A stretch of 64,000 nucleotides of DNA from Mycteria americana. Its lineage: Eukaryota; Chordata; Aves; Ciconiiformes; Ciconiidae. The stretch is from assembly GCF_035582795.1 (NCBI RefSeq), contig NW_027445436.1, positions 4,152,770 to 4,216,769 on the forward strand. The letters are read 5' to 3'. The notes beneath the pieces were generated by a model, which did no database searches, was not told where the DNA came from, and was given only the letters and a program-made list of their open reading frames with translations. How positions within the stretch are numbered: position 1 is the first letter of the stretch; every line of letters starts with the position of its first letter. The translations under genes and the position numbers were made by a program. Shown piece by piece: positions 56,173 through 64,000 of this stretch.

Positions 56173-56988
56173 CTAAAAATGCTTTGTTGTCAGAACGGCT
56201 CCAATTTGACTTAGCACATCTCGCCCGATTAGTGCTTCTAACGTCCCAGGCAAGGGCAACACATACACCTTAAGAGTGGCATGCTGCCCCTCCGGAAACT
56301 GTAAATGTATTGGATGTTTGCTAATATAGGGTACTGATTGTCCACCAACTCCTGCAATACTTGATGTTGGTAATTCTACTGGCCAGCTTGAAGGCCATAT
56401 GTTGCGGCTGATGATTGTAACATCCGCCCCAGTATCTAACATCTCATCAATTTGTTGCGATGTGCCCTGTTGAGTAATAGTAATTTTCATTGTTGGCCGC
56501 TGATTTAATTTTGTTGTAAAACAAACAGCAGGGCCAGTGGACCCGAAACCTTGATTGCCCCGTCGAACATTTGATTGAGGCATATGGGTCAATGGGTTGC
56601 TAATAGCAACTATTTGTGCGATTTTACTACCTTTAGGAATAAACACTGGTGGACAAACAGTATAGACCATGATGTAGATACGACCCGTGTAATCTGCGTC
56701 GATTACTCCAGGTAACACGATGAGACCTTGTATACCGGCGGAGGACCGGCCTAGTAGCAATCCTCCAACGTTGCTTTCTTGATGAACAAGAGGTCCTATA
56801 ACATTGCTGGGAACTTTCTGGACATTAGAGTCAACGAGGGTGACATCTACTGTGGTTTCCACGTCGACTCCCAGGCTTCCTCGGGTGGCTGGTAGGCACT
56901 GTTGTAGAAAACCCGTGTTCCGTTTTGGGGGTTCATTTGTGTCTGCGCGCGACCTCTCTCCGCGCTCGGCTTCCAGTTTCCCGAGCAT
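56173..56988 (-). CDS. ERV-D dUTPase-protease (pro frame)
   Basis: A 271-codon open frame, in a different phase from gag and overlapping its end by about 140 bp, so made by ribosomal frameshifting. Residues about 45-160 are a dUTPase: [30 protein letters not shown] and [11 protein letters not shown] match motifs 2 to 5 in order; motif 1 is altered. Residues about 165-270 are aspartic protease with [10 protein letters not shown], a GVGGQ flap region, and [12 protein letters not shown] dUTPase fused upstream of protease in the pro frame is typical of betaretroviruses. No disruption seen. Confidence 0.92.
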   Translation of the reverse strand: MLGKLEAERGERSRADTNEPPKRNTGFLQQCLPATRGSLGVDVETTVDVTLVDSNVQKVPSNVIGPLVHQESNVGGLLLGRSSAGIQGLIVLPGVIDADYTGRIYIMVYTVCPPVFIPKGSKIAQIVAISNPLTHMPQSNVRRGNQGFGSTGPAVCFTTKLNQRPTMKITITQQGTSQQIDEMLDTGADVTIISRNIWPSSWPVELPTSSIAGVGGQSVPYISKHPIHLQFPEGQHATLKVYVLPLPGTLEALIGRDVLSQIGAVLTTKHF

Positions 56989-58826
56989 GCCTTGGTAGCA
57001 TGATTGTTTTTCTGGCAGTGGTCACACCAAACTGCAGCACGACAATTCGTTTTCATGTGGCCTGATTCCCCACAGCGAAGGCAGCTGCCACGAAAAGGTT
57101 GTCCTGGCGGTCGGCGAGGTTTTCCTTTGGGAGTAGGGCCTTGTTTTTTCTGCACCACTGCAACTAGTGGCTGCATTATTTCTCGAACTGCTCCCTGGAC
57201 CGCAGCAGCAACGGTATTTCCCTGTCGTTGTGTTTCGGCTCTTTCTACTCGTAGAAGCATTTCCTCTACTCCAGCTCCTTTGGGCAAACTGGCTAGCATT
57301 TGTCTTGTTGTCTTATTAGCATTATCAAAAGCTAATATTTTGAACATTTGTTGTCTGTTGTCTTCTGATAAATCAGGATGATTCATGATAGCTTCCCAGA
57401 GCCGATCTACAAAATTACTGTATTTCTCGGTTGCTCCTTGTTGGAGATTACTAAAGGAGGGAACGTTGGATCCCGGTAGGCTAAGGAATGCCTCAAGTGC
57501 TAGCTGAGCAGACAATTGTAGCATATTCGCTGGAAAAGTTATCTGCACTTGATAGTCGCTGTATGGTCCTTGCCCTACGAGCATATCCGCAGTGACTCCA
57601 CGAAGTGGGTCCCCGTCTCTTTGTCTTTGAGCAGCAGCATTAATGGCTCGCTGTTGCCAGGATGACATCCACAGTAAATACTGTGTTGGGGTAAGTAACA
57701 GTCTCATCAGGTTTTGACAATCATATGGACACATGAGGTCGGCAGAAAAGATCCAACTAACAATTTGTCTTGTAGCCTCGGATTTTAATCCATATGTGGA
57801 GACGGTGGTTCGGGCTTGTTGCAGTATTTTCCAATCATGAGGCTCCCACTTTCCTTGCCCGTCTCTCTGCACAACTGGAAACGCTAGTGTCATAGGGCCT
57901 TCAGCCCCCCCCACAGGCTTCCACTGTCCTTCTACAATTGCATCTTTGATGACACCGCTCCAGCGTGTGGGTTTAGGGAGTGCTGGAAGGTTCATTAAAC
58001 ATGGAGGCACAGCTTCTCCTTTCCCTTTTGTTTGTAATTCCAGAGTATCAAGACGTTTTAAAACTGCTTGCAACACTTTTGCAGTGGCATCAGAGGATTG
58101 TGGCAGCTCTTCCCCGCTAGATGGTGTGGTAGTTCCAGAGGATTCCGTAGAGGGGGGTAGGGGCGGATAGAACGAGGTTGAGGGCGGCAACGGAGGCGCG
58201 GAGGGTGGCTCACTGGGCGGAGCTGCAGGGGGAAGTCGGCAGGCTGCTCCGCCCAAGTCGTTACGTTTTGTCGCTCCCGCCCCTCCAGGGGGTTTTGGCG
58301 GAGCTACTTCCGCATTCGCTTCACAGTTTGCATTAACCCTGCTAACTGGAACTTCCGCCTTTTCTGGCTCCTGCACTGATTCCGCCATAACACGCAGTTC
58401 AGAAACATTTTTACAGACAGTTCCAGACGCGCCTCTCACGGCAGGCAGCCCAAAAAATCGCGCAATAGGTCCCGGTTTGTTTTCGGGCTTATCTTTAGAC
58501 ACTCCCGGACCTAACATTTGGGCAGCAGCGCAAGCTACTTCCCTCTCCGCCTTCATCGCTTTCAAAGTTTCCAAGACAGTGTTCCAGAGTCCACGAACCG
58601 CCTTTATTTCCTTTTCTTCCTTTTTATCCCCCTCTATTGTTTTCTGCCACATTGTTCCTCCAAAATCTCGCCATTCCGATACGGAAAATAACATGCAGGT
58701 GTCAGAAAAGTGACCCCAACATTGTCCCAATTTAATCAACCTTATTAACTGCTTCACTGGTGCTTCTATCCCTCTCTTAGAGAGGATTCCAGTGAGCAAC
58801 GTGGCCGCAGCTTCTGTTTCCATCAC
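56847..58826 (-). CDS. ERV-D gag polyprotein
   Basis: A 659-codon open frame. The N-terminal matrix region lacks a Gly at position 2 (MMETEAAAT). A proline-rich part (about 190-240) holds PSAP and YPPL late-domain motifs used for budding. The capsid (about 300-530) has a major homology region, QGATEKYSNFVDRLWEAI. The nucleocapsid has two CCHC knuckles, CLRCGESGHMKTNC and [14 protein letters not shown]. Length and layout fit a beta/alpha-type gag. It would assemble particles at the membrane or in the cytoplasm. No stop or frameshift seen, consistent with a recent insertion. Confidence 0.94.
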   Translation of the reverse strand: MMETEAAATLLTGILSKRGIEAPVKQLIRLIKLGQCWGHFSDTCMLFSVSEWRDFGGTMWQKTIEGDKKEEKEIKAVRGLWNTVLETLKAMKAEREVACAAAQMLGPGVSKDKPENKPGPIARFFGLPAVRGASGTVCKNVSELRVMAESVQEPEKAEVPVSRVNANCEANAEVAPPKPPGGAGATKRNDLGGAACRLPPAAPPSEPPSAPPLPPSTSFYPPLPPSTESSGTTTPSSGEELPQSSDATAKVLQAVLKRLDTLELQTKGKGEAVPPCLMNLPALPKPTRWSGVIKDAIVEGQWKPVGGAEGPMTLAFPVVQRDGQGKWEPHDWKILQQARTTVSTYGLKSEATRQIVSWIFSADLMCPYDCQNLMRLLLTPTQYLLWMSSWQQRAINAAAQRQRDGDPLRGVTADMLVGQGPYSDYQVQITFPANMLQLSAQLALEAFLSLPGSNVPSFSNLQQGATEKYSNFVDRLWEAIMNHPDLSEDNRQQMFKILAFDNANKTTRQMLASLPKGAGVEEMLLRVERAETQRQGNTVAAAVQGAVREIMQPLVAVVQKKQGPTPKGKPRRPPGQPFRGSCLRCGESGHMKTNCRAAVWCDHCQKNNHATKACSGNWKPSAERGRAQTQMNPQNGTRVFYNSAYQPPEEAWESTWKPQ

Positions 58827-58958
58827 TGCGCCTGAGAGGTGAGGAGCGACCTCACACCGGCGTCTGCCCTGCTTCTTGCTCCAGGCAGCGCTTCCCTCAG
58901 CCGTGGTTTCCCAACTCCCCTCCTCTAGCTGCTTACCGCAGTCACGGAGATTTCATCG

Positions 58959-58976
58959 GTGCATCCTCTGCTACCA
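58959..58976 (-). other. ERV-D primer-binding site, initiator tRNA-Met
   Basis: On the minus strand TGGTAGCAGAGGATG matches the 3' end of initiator tRNA-Met over 15 bases, starting 2 bases from the LTR. Alpharetroviruses use tRNA-Trp and most betaretroviruses tRNA-Lys, so this choice is distinctive. Confidence 0.8.
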
Positions 58977-58978
58977 GA

Positions 58979-59362
58979 TGTCGGAGTGGGAGACGGACCC
59001 GGAGTAACGATGAATCTCAATATGAGTATGGTCGTTCTCCTCTATTCAGATTACTTAACAGGTTTATATAGAAGCTAAGCAAAGCACGCGCTAACAGCGA
59101 CTATTCTATTGGATAACTATACTTGTCCACGCGCTTAAAACAATTATATGATTGGTACAAAGTTGCCGTTCACGCACTGTTCACAAAGGGGGTCTTATCA
59201 GCACTTTCCCAGGCTTAGTCCCGTTTATCTTGCTTTACCAAGTACTCCTTCTGCTGTTCTCAAGGGAATTTCACCTTGATCTCTGGCTCCCAGGCCCCAT
59301 CAAAGGCTGGATTGCTCACATCAATTAAGCTGTGTCCTTTTTCACTTAACCATTCTTCCACA
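58979..59362 (-). mobile_element. ERV-D 5' LTR
   Basis: 384 bp; reading both LTRs side by side I saw no difference from the 3' LTR. Confidence 0.96.
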
Positions 59363-59368
59363 AAAAGC

Positions 59369-59600
59369 CTTACTAAAATCCAGAGAAACTACATCCACTG
59401 CCTTCCCTTCATCCGCTAGGCAGGTGACCTTGTCATAGAAGGATATCAAATTAGTTAGGCAGGACTTTCCCTTTGTGAACCCATGTTGACTGTGCCTGAT
59501 GATTGCATTGTCCTTTAAATGCCTTTCAATAGCACCCAGTATGATCTTCTCCATAATTTTTCCAGGTCCTGAGGTTAGACTAACAGGTCTGTAACGTGTG
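59369..59600 (-). mobile_element. CR1, 5' side of the copy split by ERV-D
   Basis: On the minus strand it encodes the reverse transcriptase segment [31 protein letters not shown], which runs directly into AFDTVPHSIL on the other side of ERV-D. Homology extends to about 59600. Confidence 0.9.
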
Positions 59601-60206
59601 ATCTCACACAGTGTTCTTCCACCAGTAGTTTGATGTGTACCAGCACTGCTGCAGAAAGGAGCCTCTGACCTGAATTACCTGACCTGGTTTACTGTGGCAG
59701 TCTGAAGGCATGTGCTGGCACAAGAAAGAGGGCAGCATAGGAGTGAAAGGGTGGAGAGAGGTTTGTTTCAGCAGCAATAGCCTGTGCTATTGATGAGGCT
59801 GCAGGCCTGGCCTCTCCAGGGAAGGTGGTTCTGCAGTAGAATGTTTTTGCCAGGAAATGTTTTTGTTGCTGTTTTTTCCTTGCCCTGAATGCATGCTTTG
59901 ACCATTGCCCACTCTGGTACTTCCAGTGCAAAGATATAAGCTGTGAGTTCAGAAGAGAAAGTGGCAAAGTTTGCAGTTGTTCTTAGCTGCTAAAGGAGTT
60001 TGTTCCATAATCCTCTAAGAAGGTCTTGCTTTCCTGCGGTGAAGTTTCAATCTTTTTTTGTGAAGCTTCACCTAGCAAGAGGAGTCATTTTGGGGGCCTA
60101 GATTATTCTTGGTTCTCTTCCGCAAGACTTCACCTACAAAATTTTGTGGGAAGTCACTGAACATTTGATTCATGTCACCTGAAGGTGACAAACTTGACAA
60201 TAATTG
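59601..60206. other. Noncoding, HSD17B4 intron 1
   Basis: No recognised repeat ends or coding motifs. A 92-codon minus-strand frame (59689-59967) has no known domain. Confidence 0.5.
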
Positions 60207-60210
60207 GGGC

Positions 60211-60845
60211 TGTCACCGAAATCAGGAATCAAACTCCTTAACACCAATATAGTATTAAGAAGCAGGCATTCTTTATTACGGTGCCGGATGCACGGGGGAT
60301 CATTCCACCTAGCGTGCATACCGCAGGTTGCATCAGCCGAAACTTATATTGTCCAATTACATACATATGCATCAAATTTCCCAGAATGATCATGCATATT
60401 CATTCTATTTCTCAGAACTAATTATCATATTTGCATGGTCATTACGCATGCGTCCTTGAGCTCCAAGGGGCTTCTGGTCGTACAGGTGTGTCCTTTAGTT
60501 GACCCCTTCTTCTGGACATGTGCAATCCCACCTTGCTCATGTAACTTGCTTACCTTCTTCATGGTGCATGGTCCCTAACAATGATTTGGCACCCTTACTC
60601 CTATTCTAACACAAACCAATTATTCTAACCACCCTCGACTCTTTGTCAAGATGGGCTGGGGCTGTACTGGGAACATAGCAGCATGTCCGTACTACTCCTT
60701 GTCCAATTGTCTTTGGGCATAGTAGCATAGCCATAGCCATAGGTGTACAAATACAATATATTAAAGCATTGTCTACCCCGCTCCTATCTCTATGTTGCTT
60801 AGTTACAAAAGAACGAACTAATCATTTTGGTTACGTCTGGTTACA
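60211..60845 (-). mobile_element. Solo LTR of the ERV-B family in HSD17B4 intron 1
   Basis: 635 bp, TGTCACCGAAATCAGG to GTCTGGTTACA on the plus strand, with a 4-bp target duplication GGGC at 60207-60210 and 60846-60849. Close in sequence to 40313-40961. Confidence 0.92.
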
Positions 60846-60849
60846 GGGC

Positions 60850-61315
60850 CAGATCTTTTTATGATGCTTTTCAGCTCTTATCAGACCTATATTGATGTAC
60901 TTCTCTCTATATAACAAATCTCACTGAAGTACAGGTTAAGACCTTAGGTAATAGCTAAACAGAGCAACTTCATCAATAACAACACTTCTAGAAAGCACCA
61001 CTCAGAACAAAAATTGCTCATCATAAGCGTGGGTACGGAGACACTTGTACTTCTAGTCTTAGGCTGCTTAAAAATGGTTTGTTAACAGAGAAAAATGTCC
61101 TTGTATGTCTTATTTCACAACAGCTTTTTCAAAAGTGGTTGATTAAATTTAAGGCAAGATAAAGGGAGGTTCTGTTAATTTCATGTTAGTTCTTACTTTG
61201 CTTTTTTTAGTTAACAGCATTGTAGTTAGTGTATACTGATAATAGCATTGCTTGTTGGCATTGATTTTTGAATTGGATCCCTGTGAACAGGTCAGAGCTG
61301 GGAGTTTATCCAAAA
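60850..61315. other. Noncoding, HSD17B4 intron 1
   Basis: Low-complexity-free A/T-rich intron sequence; nothing recognised. Confidence 0.6.
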
Positions 61316-61320
61316 CATCT

Positions 61321-61903
61321 TGTCCTGGTTTCAGCTGAGATAGAGTTAATTTTCTTTATAGTGGCTGGTATGGAGCTATGTTTTGGATTTGTGCTGAAAA
61401 CAGTATTGATAATACAGAGATGTTTTAGTTGTTGCTGCACTAGTCAAGGACTTTTCAGCTTCCCATGCTCTGCAAGAAGCAAAAGCCGTGCACGCAAGCA
61501 AAGCAAAGCAAGGAATTCATTCACTACTTCCCATGGGCAGGCAGGTGTTCAGCCATCTCCAGGAAAGCAGGGTTCCATCACACGTAATGGTTACTTGGGA
61601 AGACAAACGCCATCACTCCGAACGTCCCCCCTTCCTTCTTCTTCCCCAGCTTTATATACTGAGCATGATGTCATATGGTATGGAATAGCCCTTTGGTCAG
61701 TTTAGATCAACTATCCTGGCTGTGTCCCCTCCCAGCTTCTTCTGCACCTGGCAGAGCGTGGGAAGCTGAAAAGTCCTTGACTAGTGCAGCAACAACTAAA
61801 ACATCTCTGTATTATCAACACTGTTCTCAGCACAAATCCAAAACATAGCCCCATACCAGCCACTATAAAGAAAATTAACTCTATCTCAGCTGAAACTAGG
61901 ACA
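61321..61903 (-). mobile_element. ERVL-type LTR with 153-bp inverted arms (hairpin LTR)
   Basis: The left arm 61321-61473 and right arm 61751-61903 are reverse complements with five mismatches in 153 bases. Both begin at the LTR's own U3 terminus (TGTCCT(G/A)GTTTCAGC). The 277-bp spacer holds the middle of the LTR in minus orientation. The normal U5 end is missing and replaced by the inverted U3 arm. The whole unit has a 5-bp target duplication, CATCT at 61316-61320 and 61904-61908. Confidence 0.93.
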
Positions 61904-61908
61904 CATCT

Positions 61909-63267
61909 GGATCACTAACTTCTTTGTTTTTAAATGAGATCTGTTTTCACATATACGTGCATCTAAAAAATATGGTAGTTTCTTTTCACTTTGGGCAAAT
62001 CTCCTGTGAAGCATTGTTCTTGCCTGTCATGCAGCACTGTCATAGCCTAAGTCTCGTAAGTCCAACAATGTTTCTTTATTTTACGATTAGTTTTGATTCT
62101 TAAGCTCTCTGTCCATGCTTGCCAATTGAGAATACTGGCACATATAACATGGTCTGGGTTTTGTATGCTTCTCAGTTATGTGATTTTTCCAAAAAAATAG
62201 TTTTCTTCTGGGACTTTTGATTACATCAGGCAGTAGATGTATGTGTGCCTCACATTGGAGCCTTTGTGGAGGCTCATAGAAGTCTTAAGGAAAACTCCAA
62301 ATTGTTGGTGTGTTTATATAGAGGGATCAGTGTATTTTTAAAAGGTTCTGATTTTTGTGTTGGGTTTTTTTTTTTTTCTGAGAGCTGGTTTTAAATGTTT
62401 TGGTGAGGGGCAAAGATGTATTGTGGCACTCTTCTGATTTTTGTATTTGATCATCTTGATCATTTAAATCTCAGTTTCTTTTGGCATGAAAAAAGAACCT
62501 TTATCATTGGTTTCAATAACTTCTGACTAACATAATAGATAATATTCCTATGAGTAAATAATTTGTCATAACAAGTAACTAATGTTTAACATGCCTAAAA
62601 TCTAAGTCAGAGTAAAGGTGCAAAAGTGTTATTTCTGTATGTGAGGCAAAAATGACATTCTACTATTACACTAGGTAGGTAAATCAATGGGTGCATCTGG
62701 GTAGCTGTGGTATTGATTCCTTTTTATCCAAATAATTGGAGGAATTTTTATCAGTATATCTTAAATCACAGCTGAATTTTGTTCAGTGTTTAAGTTTCTT
62801 TTTCAAATCTGCAAGACTTAACTTGAACCAGGAAAGTATCTTATTAGCTTAGAATGCCATTAATTAACTTGAAACATCCCCCTCCTTCTGCAAGGTTACA
62901 AAACATCAAGATATTCAACTTTTTGTCTTACAAATGTCTTTTCTATCACAAGCACAAACTTAGCAGCAGGCAACTTTCCCTGATGGTTCATCTGAATGCC
63001 ATAACAAATAGTGAGCATGAGCAATTTTTTTTTCTCTGACTGGAGGTTCTGTCTAGAATTTATCAGATAATTTACTTTTATGTTTTGAATTTACACAAAA
63101 CACTAACTTCTAGGTGAAATATGGTTTTACTTTAAACCCGCAAGGTTTTTATGTTGATTCAGTGCGTTGTTTTTAATGAAATTCACTTCTGTGTAACTTT
63201 TTCTCTGAATTGTGACCCAGAAGACGAACTGACCTTTTTTATTTTTATTTTTATTTTTTTAAACTAG
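61909..63267. other. HSD17B4: Noncoding, HSD17B4 intron 1 end
   Basis: A/T-rich intron with T-runs near 62363-62378 and a T-rich tract (63234-63260) leading to the CTAG acceptor at 63264-63267. No repeat recognised. Confidence 0.7.
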
Positions 63268-63321
63268 GATCGGGCAGAGCATATCCTCTGGCTTTTGCTG
63301 AAAGAGGAGCTTCAGTAGTTG
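63268..63321 (+). CDS. HSD17B4: HSD17B4 coding exon 2, diverged copy
   Basis: A T-rich tract and AAACTAG acceptor precede 54 bases that continue exon 1 in phase: GSGRAYPLAFAERGASVV, ending at a GTAAGT donor (63322). From memory the vertebrate protein has GLGRAYALAFAERGA here. The near-invariant hydrophobic residue of the Rossmann TG-x3-G-L-G loop is Ser, and an Ala in the following helix is Pro, which would be expected to disturb that helix. The remaining residues match. Later exons lie beyond the window. Identity as HSD17B4 is firm; function of this copy is doubtful. Confidence 0.88.
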
Positions 63322-64000
63322 GTAAGTTTTATATTAACTAACTTGATCTAGGCAATAACCTTTGGTTTTTTACACAGCTGGCATTCAATAGTCCATGCCC
63401 TTTTTGACAGTAACTTTTGTTATTTAATAGTTTTCTGTCTTATCTCTTGAGACTTAAATTTTGCTTCTAAGCTTTCATTTTTTTATGAAAGAAGTAGCCC
63501 AAGTTTGTCGAAAGGCTTATCTTTGCTGAAAAGCCAGTTTGAATTAGATCATCACCCTGACCTCACTTTCATCCATACACACCAATCTTAACTGTGAGTT
63601 GTGGCCAGAGATTATATTATCTCAGGTGAGTACTATTCAGAAACTTTTAATATGACCATTTGAAAATGTGAACACTTATCTTCTATTACCTTCTCCCAGG
63701 AAAGGAATTATTAGAATGTAATGTAGTGTCAGTAGCCCCCCAGAAAACACAGAATGTGCTGAAAGTGCACTGCATTTTTTCTCTCTGCAAATTCTTCACA
63801 CAAGAGCCATCCAGCCTCAATGACAGTACAAAATAGTTCTCAGTGAAAGATTTCTGTCAGTTTCATAGTCATTTGGTTGAACCCTCTTCAAGGAATATTT
63901 AGCTGTGCAAAATGCTATATCACAAGGTAATTCTGATGGTTAAATTTTATATTCCTGTGCACTGTCTAGTAGTTGGAATCTGCTGTTTCACTGCCCATGA
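63322..64000. other. HSD17B4: HSD17B4 intron 2 start
   Basis: It follows the GTAAGT donor. No exon, repeat or regulatory motif recognised up to the window end. Confidence 0.7.

Larger units (their letters stand above)
52624..59362 (-). mobile_element. ERV-D: young provirus, betaretrovirus-like gag-dut-pro-pol with leukosis-type env
   Basis: Two 384-bp LTRs (52624-53007, 58979-59362) appear identical by eye. AAAAGC at 52618-52623 and 59363-59368 is a 6-bp target duplication. It is inserted into an old minus-strand CR1 in HSD17B4 intron 1. On the minus strand the order is 5' LTR, PBS, gag, dut-pro, pol (integrase deleted), env, polypurine tract, 3' LTR. Gag and dut-pro are fully open. Pol has one frameshift and env one stop. 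Confidence 0.97.

Noticed and set aside
58962..58976. Possible tRNA-Met gene fragment
   Set aside because: It is only the 15-base primer-binding complement of the tRNA 3' end next to an LTR; no tRNA body is present.

Overview
This is nuclear DNA of a bird, most likely a non-galliform (neoavian) species. It has intact and truncated CR1 LINEs with the avian 8-bp ATTCTGTG tail, avian ERVL LTRs of the TGTCCTGGTTTCAGC type, gammaretrovirus-like ERVs, and a young ERV with betaretrovirus-like gag-dut-pro-pol and an avian-leukosis-type env. Transposable elements make up most of the window. Host coding sequence is limited to short exons of three genes: PRR16 exon 1 (minus strand, 18002-18154), two ABCA1-like exons (plus, 29315-30774) and HSD17B4 exons 1 and 2 (plus, 50904-50961 and 63268-63321). 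From memory all three are Z-linked in chicken. Here all three carry unusual changes: a 3-codon loss in the PRR16 coiled coil, ABCA1 exons cut by ERVs, and radical substitutions in the HSD17B4 NAD-binding loop. With the ERV load, the W chromosome (degenerating gametologs) is the best guess, but a degenerate duplication elsewhere is not excluded. 

Layout. 1-9350: nested, mostly degenerate ERVs and LTRs, largely on the minus strand. 9354-14044: a nearly full-length CR1 with an uninterrupted 991-codon ORF2, inserted into an LTR. 14.4-22.9 kb: low-repeat noncoding DNA around a CpG island and PRR16 exon 1. 22.9-29.3 kb: an LTR invaded by a solo LTR and then by a defective gamma-like ERV (ERV-A, 24075-29314). 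The right LTR of ERV-A abuts the middle of an ABCA1 exon and its left LTR abuts an unrelated LTR, so it marks a rearrangement junction. 29.3-31.0 kb: ABCA1 fragment, itself split by a solo LTR with a 5-bp target duplication. 31.3-34.5 kb: LTR carrying a 5'-truncated CR1. 34.5-41.0 kb: a chimeric minus-strand ERV (ERV-B) made of two different proviral halves joined at a 32-bp inverted LTR scrap. 41.6-43.7 kb: solo LTRs, one nested in another. 43751-49986: defective gamma-like ERV-C with matching 702-bp LTRs and a 4-bp target duplication. 50.8-63.3 kb: HSD17B4 promoter, exon 1, a 12.3-kb intron and exon 2. The intron holds an LTR, a minus-strand CR1 split by ERV-D (52624-59362, apparently identical LTRs, 6-bp target duplication), a solo LTR, and an LTR with 153-bp inverted arms flanked by a 5-bp target duplication. 

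How it fits together. ERV-A and ERV-C share the same PBS, LTR architecture, ATA at the expected gag start, and internal deletions. They look like non-autonomous members of one lineage mobilised in trans. ERV-D lost its integrase yet has identical LTRs, so it too probably integrated with help. PRR16 and HSD17B4 point away from each other across about 32 kb that is mainly ERV-derived. No bacterial-type features, CRISPR arrays, tRNA or rRNA genes were seen.
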